Below are positions 10,701 to 20,755 of a stretch of 64,000 nt of DNA, piece after piece (position 1 is the first letter of the stretch; every line of letters begins with the position of its first letter). The notes under the pieces are model-generated. The model ran no database searches and was not told where the DNA came from. It saw nothing but the letters and a program-made list of their open reading frames with translations. The stretch is from Zygaena filipendulae (taxonomy: Eukaryota > Arthropoda > Insecta > Lepidoptera > Zygaenidae): assembly GCA_907165275.2 (NCBI GenBank), contig OU015663.1, forward strand, positions 5,840,501 through 5,904,500, read 5' to 3'. A program made the translations under genes and the position numbers.

Positions 10701-13700
10701 AAACGTCCCTGCAATACGCCACTTTTTGAGCAACTGTATTAAAATAGTATATTTCATTATAAGTGCGGAAAGCCTGTCATTGCAAAGAGTTCCGACAAAT
10801 GTCTACCCGAGCCGAGGCGCAGCCGAAGGTGAGGGTTGACAGTCGGAACTAGTTGCAATGACGGTTCCGCACGTGTACTGAACAACTATTTTTAATACAG
10901 TTGCGAAAAAAATGAAGAAATTTAATAAAATATCAAAAACACAACAAACTCAACTAAGTTCCAACTGTGATCAAGAGATGGCGCTAGTCGTATTAGTAAT
11001 GCGAAACCTACGTTTCGCAATGCAAAAAAGTGTGTCAAAGTCGTGTCGCCATTTGACAGTTGGCAAAGAGAACGCACGAGTTCGGGAAAGGTAAACAAAA
11101 AGCTCGAGTATGTAATAGCCCACATCCCGAACGCTAAACGTCCCTGCAATACGCCACTTTTTGAGCAACTGTATTAAAAAGGGTGTTTCAAGCAGAGAGG
11201 ATTATGCTTTCTAATTTTTTTTTAAACTATTTTATGAACTATCGAAAAATTTTCATTTGTAAATTATTGGTGCAATTCACAATTTTTCGTCAGTTTATGC
11301 TTACAATAAATCGCCTGATATTATAAACAAGCTATTAGATATTTGTGAACTGCATCTCACAAAAGGGCAGACCCCCACCAGAAATCGAAAACTTCTAAAA
11401 AAAATAAGGAGTTTTTTAAAGACCGCCTTCTTACTTGAATGCAATTTCCCTTTGCACCCTGGAAGAGATAGCTCAGCGATAAGAGCGCCTTTTGTAGTAA
11501 AATTGATTTTTTATTCAATTTTAGGTGGACGTGATGTTGGGCTCTTTCATGGATGACATTGGCATAACTGCGGATCAATTCGAGGTTGCTTGCAGATTGT
11601 CAGCCCACAACCTCGCTGGTCTACCAGCTCAGTTCCACCGTCGTCTCTTTGAGCAGATATGGGCCGCGAACGATTATGAAATATTCGTGAAGATGATGAC
11701 GCATAAAAACGTGGAGCTGCAACTTCAAGTAGGTACCTAAGTCTTACCGAGATCACAGCTCCAAAATCTTAAAATTTCAAAATATTATGTCATCAGCTAA
11801 TTCACTATGACCAAAAACATTCTTTGCCCATACCGCGCGTCCCAAAAACACTATTCCGAACGCTCCAATATAAAATATTATACGGGATTTACACTCGCGC
11901 CTCGTTCCTCGCCTCGTGGTTCGTCTTGTGGCCAGGTACGAGGCGCGAGTGTAAACGCTGTTTTATCGGCGTTTACACTCGCACCTCGTTCCTCGTCTTG
12001 TGCTTCGTTTCGTGGTGGGGTACGAGGTGCGAGTGTAAACGCTGCCTCGTCCCGTCGCTCGTGCGTGCGACCGCGACCGCACGATCGATGGAAAAGAGAC
12101 AAAAGAGCTGCGGCCTGCAGTGCGTTCAGTTCAGTTGTCTTTGAGCTAGCAACAAGGGAGGATGTCGAAGTGTTAGCGGCAACAAGACGACTTTGTTTAC
12201 TGAGCTTTTACTACTACTCGATTAATTTTAATAAATGAAACCCTTACTTATTATTCTAAAAATCTTTATATTATAAAGTTTGTATGGATTGTATGGATGT
12301 TTGTTACGTTTTCACGCAAAAACTACTGAATGGATTTCAACTTTACAATATTTGAAACTTTACAATAAAACAGCTATAAAATATCAAAAAATAATAATAA
12401 TAGCTATAGATTCCTATTATCATATTATATATCTACTGTCTGCTATCTGCTCTATAGGATTTTTTACCAAGCTTGGCTAATAATTATTGTATTAATATTG
12501 CGCCATCTATGTATTGCTAACAAAAGTTTATTCAAATTTGAACTGTCCTGTGCCTGTATGTGCGTGATACAGGTTCTCGACGGTTAAAATTTCATTTATT
12601 CCTGAAATAATCAAGAGATGTCGTTAACCATTATTTTGTAAACGTCGAAAATTAAATGCATGTATAGGCTAATATTTTGATCTTGCTTCAAGTAGAAGTA
12701 ATTCAGAATAACAGATAGGGTACTTTTTATCCCGGAATTCCCGCAGGATCTTTGAAATTAACGCGGATGACACCGCGGGGACACGCTAGAATATAATAGC
12801 TAGTAAAATAAATTAAATAAATAATTAAACTTTAAATAAATAATTTAAAAAAATAAAATTAATAAAATTAATAAAATTGTCAATATCATCTTCTTCTGCG
12901 CCGGGTGTCATCGACTGTTTTTTGCACAGGAGATGCTGTCGAAAGGTTTATTGTTTAGTGCGGTTGGAGGTCTACATATCTATCTATCTATCTATAAAAG
13001 ATAGAAAGAATCCGCGATTCTGTACATTGAATATTTTTAACAAAAACTGACAGGGGACGGACGGGGGGGGGGGGGGAAGAGTAACCAAGCACAAAAAAAG
13101 GGTTTTTAAAAATCTTTTCTGTCTTTCTGTCTGTTCACGATAATTTCCGAATCTACTGAACGGATTGTCATGCGGTTTAGGATTAAGCTTAACCTGGAGT
13201 TACATAGGCTTTGTTTCATTGAAATCGGATGTCGGGAAAAGAAGTTGTTGTATAAAAAGAAGTTGTTGTATAGAAACTTTTCGCGCGGGTGAAACCGCGG
13301 GGCACAGCTAGTACTAATATAATAAAAGAGTAGAATCCGCGATTCTGTACATTGAATATTTTTAACAAAAATTGACAGAGGACGATAAACGAAGAGTAAC
13401 CAACTATAAAAAAAGGGGTTTTAAAAAATCTTTTCTGTCTGTCTGTCTCTCAGTTCGCGATAATCTCTGAATCTACTGAACGGATTGTCATGTGGTTTTC
13501 GCAGGTAGATTAAGCTTAGCCTGGATCTACATATAGGCTTTGTTTCATTCAAATCGGATGTCAAGAAAAAAAAGTTGTTACATAAAAACTTTTCACGCGG
13601 GTGAAACCGCGGGGCACAGCTAGTTTCTTAATAAAATCTAGTCCATATAACGTTTACTTTTTGGTTATTTTTGTGGAATCTATGTTTGGGATCCCAAATT

Positions 13701-16700
13701 ATCGGTTTCTTTTAAAATAATTCTAGAAACCAAAACGTTTCTTGTTGCAAGTTACAACCAATCCAATTATTCAGTTTAAAAGCACACAACCATCGCGGCC
13801 CAAAGTTGAAACCCGACTGAAGCGAGAACGCGAGTGTAAACACCACGCTCGCTTTGACGCGAGGTCCTTTGACTCGTGACCAAAAAACCGCTCCGGAAGC
13901 GAGCGGTGCGAGTGACGAGGCGAACCACGCGGCGAGCCCCTAGCGCCTGTTCACACTCGCGCCTCGTCCCTCGCCCCGCGCCCCTTGCTCCTTTTTCGTC
14001 CCTTTGACTCGTGACAAAAAAGCCGCTCCGGGGGACGCGAGCGGCACGAGCGACGAGGCGAACCACGCGGCGAGCGACGAAGCGCGAATGTAAACAGTCG
14101 CTCGGGGCTCGCCGCGTGGTTCGCCTCGTTGCTCGTACGCGAGTGTAAATGACGCTTTAGAATAATATTCTGTGTGCCATATAGGACACGTTCTGAATGT
14201 GTTTTTTTTTAAGTGAAACTACTAAGCGCACGAAGGGGAAACAATTTTTGTGGCGCGTTATCTTAACACGGCGTTTTATGGTCATAGAGAATAAGGGCTC
14301 ATTGCGGAATACAAGCCCCTTATAGGCTAAGATCCGAATTAGAAGCGACCTTCATTCATCTGTTTAATGGATGAAAAGTATTTTATATTAAACTAGCTGT
14401 GCCCAGCAGTTTCACCCTCTCGCGAATTTCGGAATTCGATATATTTTTTAACATCCTAAATTTGATGGTGATGGGTCGTTTCTAATTCGGATACTCTATA
14501 ATATTAATCTAAGTTGTACCTAAGTACAATATAATATTATGTAACATCTGACTTTAAATGTACACTTGGTTGCAATAAATGTTATTTGATTGATTTATTG
14601 ATTGATTGATTAATGTGGTTTAGGCTTTAGAGTTGATAGAAAAGCGCTATGGTACACTGCCAAGTATATTCTCGAGCGATCCTGACGATTTGGAATCGTC
14701 ACGAAGCGACGACAGCGATGACTGGCCGGATAACGATGACGTCATGACCGAAATAAAAAAGTAAGATAACTTTAGGATGCGTGGCGAAAGCACTACGAAA
14801 GCGCGCGCGATCCGTTAGCGGCTTCAGGCTTGTGAGCCTTTATTTTACACTAGCTGTCCCGCGCGGTTTCACTCGCGATAGATAATTTCGGAGTTCTCGC
14901 GGGAATTCCGGATTACAATATAGCCTATGTTACTCGGGGATAACGTAGCTTTCTAATGGTGAAATAATTTTGGAAATTAGTCCAGTAGTTTTTGAGTTTA
15001 AGTTTTTGTTTGTTTGTTACGAAGTAGTAATCCACTTCGTAACAAACAAACAAACAAACAAAAAATCGTAACAAACAAAAATCAATTCTTTCCTCTTTAT
15101 AATATTAGCATAGATAGTAGGTACCTAGACAAATGCGCGTTCGTGGTGCGTTCTTCAAAAGGAAATGCACCCTCACATGGACGCCGATAAGCAATAACAT
15201 GTTAACCCACATCATTAAGTTATTGATACAAAACGCTTTATTGAGAGTCATGGAACGTTTTTTAATTCTATTTTTACCTTATAACATTTTTTAAATACTA
15301 AAAAATTGTTGAACATAAGAAAATGTTGACAAAAAATGGCGCTATTGCTTTAAAAACACGATTTACTCAAAATTTCTCCAGTGTGGGTTAACACACTATT
15401 GCTTATCTATGTCCACATGTGATGTCGGTTTTAGTGTCACAATTATTATTTGCACAATGACAGCAATATATGTACCAACCTACTGACCTACTTTCTGAAC
15501 ATGACGTCATTTTTCAGATTGCAACTCGAAGAAACAGAAAATAAAGACGACATTGTAAAAGTACAACCAGAACAAGTGGTGGCCGAGAAGCAAACTCTTC
15601 TATCAAAACTACATAGCTTCGAAAAAAAAGACGATAAGTCTCCAAAAAGCGCAGATTCACCGATAAAAGGGAAGCAACCAGTCATTAACGAACCACCGAA
15701 ACAGCCTCCTAGAAAGGAAGAAGTGGGTGATCCCACTTCTGATTCGATAGTGTTAATACGCCTGTTTTTTGACATATCGTTTTTTTGATAAATATAAAAC
15801 TATTTTTTTTTTGCTCTATTATTCCACAGGTGACAGAGGAGGAAATACGGTCACGACAAATTTACTTGAAACAGCAGCGTGATAAGTTATTGGCTCTGAA
15901 GAAACAAGTTCGCGAACGACAGCTCGACGCCGCGGAAACAGGAGCAACTTCCGGGGGTACATACCGATCTATATTTAAGACTAGCTGTCCCGCGCGGTTT
16001 CACCCGCGATAATTTCGGAGTTCCCGCGGGAATTCTGGATTACAATATAGCCTATGTTACTCAGGGATAATGTAGCTTTCTAATGGTGAAAGAATTTTTG
16101 AAATCGGTCGAGTAGTTTTTGAGTTAAATCGTAACAAACAAATAAACATACAAATAATCAAATCTTTCTTCTTTATATTAGTAGATATCTACGTTTGTTT
16201 GCTCTACGTAGGTACCCATGTGGTCTTTATGCATAACACAAAATCTTTTTCCCTGTAACCTTGTGTTCCTGTGCATAAAATAATCTCTCGCTCACGCACG
16301 TCTTGCTTAAAAAAACTGTACATAAAATATTCATAGTCAAATATCCTTTGCCTACCTCGATCCGCTTACCTCCTCACTCAGCTTTGAACACACTACCCGT
16401 ATTGTTGGAAACGTGCCAATTTCTTAAAAGAAATTCAGCCGCTGTTTAAGGAGACGATCCGTGTGCAAAGTTACCATCAGTCGTTGCCGACAGGCAATTG
16501 TAGTAATGTATAAAATGGGGACTATACGACGTCATGTATAAGCACGTACATTTTTTTTATATACCTACTGTATTTACAATAAATCTTCGATATCATATTC
16601 CACTGTTTACATACCTACTAAAACTCCCTCGGTGCGCGAGTCCGACTCGCACTTGGCTGGTTTTGTTTTTATTATTTTTTAAATGTAAATACATTACTGG

Positions 16701-17063
16701 CTGTTCCTTGCGGTTCCATCCGCGTTAATTTCAAAGTTCCCGCAGGAATTCCTAGATAAAGTACCCTATGTCCTTCTCTGTTTCCTTGACAACGTTTATG
16801 CAAAATTTCATGATCGGTTGAGCCGTTAAGGCGTGAAAGCGTAACAAATAAACTCACATTCGGATAAGATATCCATTTATTTTTTGGTCATTCATACAGG
16901 AGGCGAAGGCTCGCACAACAATGCGGCGGGCCGGCCGCGGTCGGCGCGCGTGGCGCAGGCGGCGTTGAAGGGCGCGGCGCCACCTCCGCTTCCCGACGCG
17001 ATGCAACTGCGCAAAGCCCTCGCTTCGAAACTAAAAACCCAAGTTGTTGACTCCAACCATTAA
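7800..17063 (+). CDS. CFAP36: Cilia- and flagella-associated protein 36 (BART-like)
   Basis: CFAP36 (CCDC104/BARTL1) binds the ciliary GTPase ARL3 through an N-terminal BART-like helical domain. Coding exons: 7800-7908, 9415-9491, 11525-11728, 14624-14760, 15518-15722, 15830-15956, 16900-17063; intron phases 1, 0, 0, 2, 0, 1; 340 residues against 342 in human. Residues 9-130 form the BART-like domain: WVFDSLVGFLHGPVWNVPLQ, YKKIHEEYRNL, then GITADQFEVAC and DYEIFVKMMTHKNVELQLQ, matching human GINEDQFQEAC and FKAMMVQKNIEMQLQ. Exon 4 ends in an acidic Asp-rich stretch. Exon 6 is the conserved charged helix EEEIRSRQIYLKQQRDKL. The C-terminus LRKALASKLKTQ matches the human LKRRLLAEKLKEE. The start is the ATG just before the BART domain, with no in-frame ATG closer upstream. 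Introns are packed with transposons, including a 2.3-kb composite in intron 3. Expression in sperm and ciliated sensory neurons is expected from the family, not shown here. Confidence 0.94.
8165..8637 (+). mobile_element. Long Helitron-like element (no final G)
   Basis: It ends GGGCGAAACCGCGGGGCACAGCTA and is followed by TTAA, so the usual CTAG is CTAT. An internal section (CAAAAACTACTGAAGGGATT, ATAATATAACGCTAAGACAC) is shared with the inverted copy at 37432-37830. It is in CFAP36 intron 1. Confidence 0.7.
9690..9950 (+). mobile_element. MITE-like element, CRE family, copy 2
   Basis: It shares CGCATTAAAGTTTAGG, a GTCACACG block and AAAATACGTGT with the other family members. The TGACGTCA palindromes have decayed to CACGTCATA and TACGTCACA. 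It is in CFAP36 intron 2. Confidence 0.55.
10279..10742 (+). repeat. Tandem duplication unit A, foldback plus TIR element
   Basis: The unit holds a foldback at 10298-10407 (GTGCGGAA at one arm, TTCCGCAC at the other, arms about 45 bases, loop with GAGCCGAGGCGCAGCCGAAG). An adjoining segment is bordered by TTTTTAATACAGTT and AACTGTATTAAAA. The next unit follows directly. Confidence 0.8.
10743..11178 (+). repeat. Tandem duplication unit B
   Basis: Almost identical to unit A. It lacks about 30 bases that in unit A lie between two copies of GTCGTGTC, consistent with a slippage deletion or insertion. Its foldback is at 10763-10872. Both are in CFAP36 intron 2. Confidence 0.8.
11888..11955. repeat. 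Perfect hairpin, 18-bp stem
   Basis: TTTACACTCGCGCCTCGT pairs with ACGAGGCGCGAGTGTAAA. It is the first of two consecutive hairpins at the left end of the composite element. Confidence 0.9.
11969..12042. repeat. Perfect hairpin, 21-bp stem
   Basis: The left arm begins GCGTTTACACTCGCACCTCG and the right arm is its exact complement ending CGAGTGTAAACGC. It follows the first hairpin after 13 bases. Confidence 0.9.
12265..12789 (+). mobile_element. Helitron-like element nested in composite copy 1
   Basis: It ends with ACGCGGATGACACCGCGGGG then ACACGCTAG. An upstream CAAAAACTACTGAATGGATT block is typical of the family. The start is approximate. Confidence 0.65.
13001..13311 (+). mobile_element. 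Long-subtype Helitron-like element, nested
   Basis: It starts near AATCCGCGATTCTGTACATT and ends GGTGAAACCGCGGGGCACAGCTAG followed by T. Confidence 0.75.
13322..13623 (+). mobile_element. Long-subtype Helitron-like element, second nested copy
   Basis: A direct neighbour of the preceding element, with the same start and end motifs and the same orientation. The arrangement is close to head-to-tail. Confidence 0.75.
14393..14470 (-). mobile_element. Helitron-like 3' end fragment
   Basis: CTAGCTGTGCCCAGCAGTTT at the left edge is the family 3' terminus in reverse. The rest has decayed. Confidence 0.55.
14850..15113 (-). mobile_element. Helitron-like element
   Basis: CTAGCTGTCCCGCGCGGTTT at the left is the 3' terminus. 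The body contains CCTATGTTACTCGGGGATAA. An inverted block (TTTGTTTGTTACGAAGT and ACTTCGTAACAAACAAA) lies near its 5' side. It is in CFAP36 intron 4. Confidence 0.8.
15179..15414. mobile_element. 4-bp-TSD MITE family, copy 1
   Basis: The 236-bp element is flanked by ACAT on both sides (15175-15178 and 15415-15418). The ends are GGACGCCGATAAGCAATA and its near inverse TATTGCTTATCTATGTCC. It is in CFAP36 intron 4. Confidence 0.9.
15981..16190 (-). mobile_element. Helitron-like element
   Basis: The 3' terminus CTAGCTGTCCCGCGCGGTTT is 25 bases after the exon 6 donor. The body closely matches 14850-15113. It is in CFAP36 intron 6. Confidence 0.8.
16191..16696. other. Rest of CFAP36 intron 6, nothing recognised
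   Basis: No exon-like frame or known repeat was identified in this part of the intron. Confidence 0.4.
16697..16866 (-). mobile_element. Helitron-like element with CTGG end
   Basis: The 3' terminus reads CCTTGCGGTTCC and CTGG in reverse orientation (still CTRR-like). The body has AAGTACCC- and CTATGTCCTTCTCTG-type blocks. It ends about 34 bases before the last CFAP36 exon. Confidence 0.65.
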
Positions 17064-17763
17064 TGCTTGCACTCATTTCTCAGAATCTATTAACGTATTA
17101 CACATACTGTACCTAATATTTATTTGATCTAACTGTAAGCTCGTGTCCCATGTTATTAGATTTAATTAATTTATTCTCAAACATAAACTAAATTCGTCAA
17201 ATAAAATTGTTTCATTTTTAAATTACATATCGCGCTGTATTTAATAGATATACACACTGAAAAATAAAAGGCAAAGATTTGTATTTATCTTATATTTATA
17301 TTGCTTACTTAACTAGTGACATATAATAGCATTATAGTAAGCTTATTTATTTTACACAACTTGCCAATTTATAGCTATTTTTAATTCTGTGTATAAATTA
17401 GTTTGATGGTCACGCCATCTAGACAGATAAAAAATAGTTATTATTACAATCTACATTCACCTAGGACATCGTAATATTAGGGAAGTTATTTCAAGGAATA
17501 TAAGAGTTACATAAATCTAATTGACAGCTCGATGCTATTATATACGTGGATATACATTGGCAGAATCGAAATAATATTATTATTACATAAAACTTTTATA
17601 TATTTACAATAAAACTCTGACAAATTTGTTCCACGTATGTAATAAACTAATTGTGGATGTGGTACGCCTCGCGGCTACAGTGCACTTTGACCATTTCTAC
17701 AAGTACGTACTTCGAGACCGAATAAGTAAACAATGACACCAACATGGATTAATCTTAATCTAA
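17064..17763. other. CFAP36 3' UTR and downstream DNA
   Basis: The 3' UTR of CFAP36 occupies the first 160 bases or so. Beyond that nothing is recognised. Confidence 0.5.
17200..17205 (+). promoter_or_regulatory. Polyadenylation signal of CFAP36
   Basis: AATAAA, 137 bases after the stop codon. Confidence 0.6.
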
Positions 17764-17993
17764 TCTAATATATATAAATCACGTGTCACGTTGTTTGTCC
17801 GCGATGGACTCCGAAACTACTGAACGGATTTTGATAAAATTTTGTAACCATTTATAATATGGGCCAACTTAAAAGATAGGATAGTTTTTATCCCGGAATT
17901 CCCTCGGGAACTGAAGGACATAGAGTACTTTTTTCCCGCAACCTCCGCGGGAACTCCGAAATTACCGCGGATGAAATCGCGCGGGACAGCTAG
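17764..17993 (+). mobile_element. Helitron-like element, complete, tandem member 1
   Basis: It begins TCTAATATATATAAATCACG after an A and ends GGGACAGCTAG before a T, the same subtype as 1129-1358. Confidence 0.85.
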
Positions 17994-18178
17994 TAATATA
18001 TATAAATCACGTGTCACGTTGTTTGTCCGCGATGGACTCCGAAACTACTGAACGGATTTTGATAAAATTTTGTAACCATTTATAATATGGTCCAACTTAA
18101 AAGATAGGATAGTTTTTATCCCGGAATTCCCGCGGGAACTCCGCAATTACCGCGGATAAAATCGCGGGGGACAGCTAG
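17994..18178 (+). mobile_element. Helitron-like element, tandem member 2
   Basis: It follows member 1 head-to-tail without spacer, and its first two or three bases are altered. It lacks a 45-base internal segment that in member 1 lies between GGGAACT repeats, and ends GGGGGACAGCTAG before T. Confidence 0.85.
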
Positions 18179-20427
18179 TTATTTATAGAAGTCAACGCTT
18201 TGTTACCTAAGACTTTGGAATTTACCCGACGCGCGACGCTGACGCGTAGATATTGATATGTATTTGAGGGATGCTACCTGATTTCTGGTGGTTACAAATT
18301 AAAAATATATTTATATATAGGTATCTTATAGTTTTTTCTTCATCGAATATTTTTCGATTCTTTAAGAACTAGATACGACTTTTATTCAGTTAACGACGAT
18401 CGTGTCTAGTAAGTAGAAAAATAAAATCGTAAATTATAACCTACTCGTCACAAGGAACGATTAAGACGATCGTGTGCGTGCAAATTTTCATACAAAAAGC
18501 CAAACCGTTTATCTCCCCTTAAACATAGACCAATTTTGATGATTTTTTTACATGTTATTGATGTATTGGATAACTAGGGCTGTACGTTTTGATTTTAAAG
18601 AAATATTGCTTATAACAAAAGTTATTAGCATCTCAATATCCATATTTTTTACAAAAAATCTTCCTCGAGTTTTTTAATTTATTAAAGTTAAACTAAACTG
18701 AATTACTAAATTAGAAAAACGTACAGCCCTAGATTAAGGTGTACTGAATCGAATGACACCAAAATTGTCTCATTTAGTGAAGGTTTAGGGGGGTAGAAAA
18801 GGTTTGGCCCGAAACAATATTTCAGAAGGAAAATTAGGCACTCGCCTCTAGGTCCTGCAAGTCTCTCTATCGCACGCATCGCACGGTAGCAGAGCGGCAT
18901 GAAACAGATAGACTTTTTGCAAATACCTACTCGCGACGCGTCTCGGATGGAAACGATCCTCTTAATCACAAACAATAAGTATGTATTCGCCAAACACATC
19001 TTTTTTCATTACTCATACTCTGAAAGGTCTGAAGTTGCCTGAGGAGCGGGTTGTAATTTCAGCCCTAGAGAGAATCGTTTACAACTTACAGCTGTTAAAT
19101 TATAAAAACTAGTTCTATTTTCACATTTCCATTAAAACGACTCTAAGTGCGGCTCTCTAAAATCTTTGCTACGGTCATTGATATCAATGGTTACGGCACG
19201 GTATAGCAAAGATTTTTATTTTTATTAACACAATGAGTTCATCTGAGTTCATTTCATAAATAAGAGGCTAAAGCAGTAGTGGAAAACCATTTATTTTTAC
19301 TTTCCTTGTATTCGTAATGAAAAGCACATGTTTATCTCGGGTTAAATATCACTTTTACCCCTAGGTTAACAATTTACTATTAAACCCATAATTTTACTGT
19401 GCTTATTTGGGTCCTAAATTTTTGTAAACATACGTATTTCTTTTGTTGAAAAGTACATACTGCATCGCTTCCACTAGCAAATTTTATCTTTATGGGAACG
19501 TTTTAAATGCAAAATGAAAAAAAAAGTATTTTACGTAGATATTATAATTTATGAAAGATGGAAACATTTCAAATCCTATATTTCATTGTCAACTTTGTAA
19601 AACTTTCCCCGTATGCGGCAGTTCTAGAATATTTTACATTAACACTTTTTTTATTTACAAAAAATACGTACCGTACATTCTAAAGGTTAACAATAATAAT
19701 AATAAAATAAACTGAATCTTAATCAGATAAATTTATCACATACACATTATGATCGCGTGTAAATAGCTACAACCAAACATAAGCAAAGACACTGGTGTTT
19801 TGAGACTAGAGAAATTGCATTTATTCATAGTGGACCCCGACAGTCAATAGAATTACAGAAAAAATAATTTCATCGATTTTAATATTAATTTATATAAATC
19901 TATTTAATACAAAACTTTCAATTTTCTAATAAAAAAGGAAGGACGAGTCAATAATGAAGAGTAAATAAATGATTTAGTAAAAAAAATTATAGGTACCTAA
20001 TAGTAGTTCAAATAACCCTGAAAATCGGTAACAAAGTAAATTGATAATTTCCAATAAACTTATATTTTATCTTTTCTTAGTAGTTCAATTGACTTCTGCA
20101 AATTTAGAGTTTCATTAGTTCAATCAAATTTTATAATTGAACTACTGATCAAATAAAAGATGCAGTGCAAAATTTGATGCAATTAATTGAACTGTTAACT
20201 GAACAACTGAGAATAGACCCAATATTAAAACTTTAATTTAGTGCATAGCACTAATATGGAACATGAAATTATTTTTTCCTGTTGCTGCTGGAACTGTCTA
20301 TAAAAATTATCTCTATTCCCAAAACAATAGTTGTGCTCCTTAGAAATTTGACAATTCAATCAAAACAATAAATACTTGCATACCTAGCTCTTTCAAGACA
20401 TAATTTTCTTTTGTTTAAGACAGGGTT
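18179..20427. other. Long AT-rich interval without recognised genes
   Basis: It lies between the convergent CFAP36 and falafel genes. Frames of up to 97 codons occur (for example minus 18706-18999) but show no domain, signal or codon pattern that I trust. One strong hairpin is listed separately. Confidence 0.45.
19159..19216. repeat. Nested palindromic hairpin
   Basis: The outer stem AAAATCTTTGCTA (19159-19171) pairs exactly with TAGCAAAGATTTT (19204-19216). Inside is a 14-base perfect palindrome, CATTGATATCAATG (19176-19189). Function unknown. Confidence 0.8.
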
Positions 20428-20755
20428 CGATTTAATTATGATAATGGGCATGCAATTCAAAATTCTATTTTTTCCGTCAGTTAGTAAAAAAATAATCGAT
20501 AGACACATATTTTTTACTTTTTCAAATTATTGAAAAGATACTGAGATAAAACGCATTAAAGTTTAGGAATAGAGGCTCGTGACATCATAACTAAGCATAA
20601 AGTGTACCGAGGCGTGACGTCACACGAAATTTAAATTCCATGTATTGCCGTTCTGTTTTTATTACGTAAAATAAGGAAAAATACGGGTCCAATATTTTTA
20701 ATAATCTAGGTACAAGACGGCCTACAAACTAAATATAGTCATCTAGCCTATTTGC
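20428..20755 (+). mobile_element. MITE-like element, CRE family, copy 3
   Basis: It shows TCCGTCAGTTAGTAAAAAAA, CGCATTAAAGTTTAGG and TGACGTCA (20615-20622), then AAAATACGGGTCCAATATTT. It is one of the two most complete copies; the other is at 61160-61495. Confidence 0.65.

Larger units (their letters stand above)
11880..14156 (+). mobile_element. 2.28-kb composite DNA element, copy 1
   Basis: It starts ACGGGATTTACACTCGCG and ends CGCGAGTGTAAATGACGCT, imperfect inverted termini. Both flanks carry GC-rich subterminal blocks with repeated TTTACACTCGC motifs. The AT-rich middle contains three Helitron-like elements (about 12265-12789, 13001-13311, 13322-13623), a CTAT microsatellite and a poly-G run. 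No transposase frame is present. A near-identical copy is at 29951-32245. No target duplication is evident. It lies in CFAP36 intron 3. Confidence 0.8.

Noticed and set aside
11461..11495. tRNA-like A-box sequence (TAGCTCAGCGATAAGAGCG)
   Set aside because: No matching anticodon arm, B box or acceptor stem follows. At most it is half of a tRNA-derived SINE head just before a CFAP36 acceptor.
11525..11740. Separate short gene starting at 11525
   Set aside because: The first codon is GTG directly after a splice acceptor; the frame is exon 3 of CFAP36.
18706..18999. 97-codon minus frame between CFAP36 and falafel
   Set aside because: No recognisable domain, no splice partners. May be part of a 3' UTR or chance.
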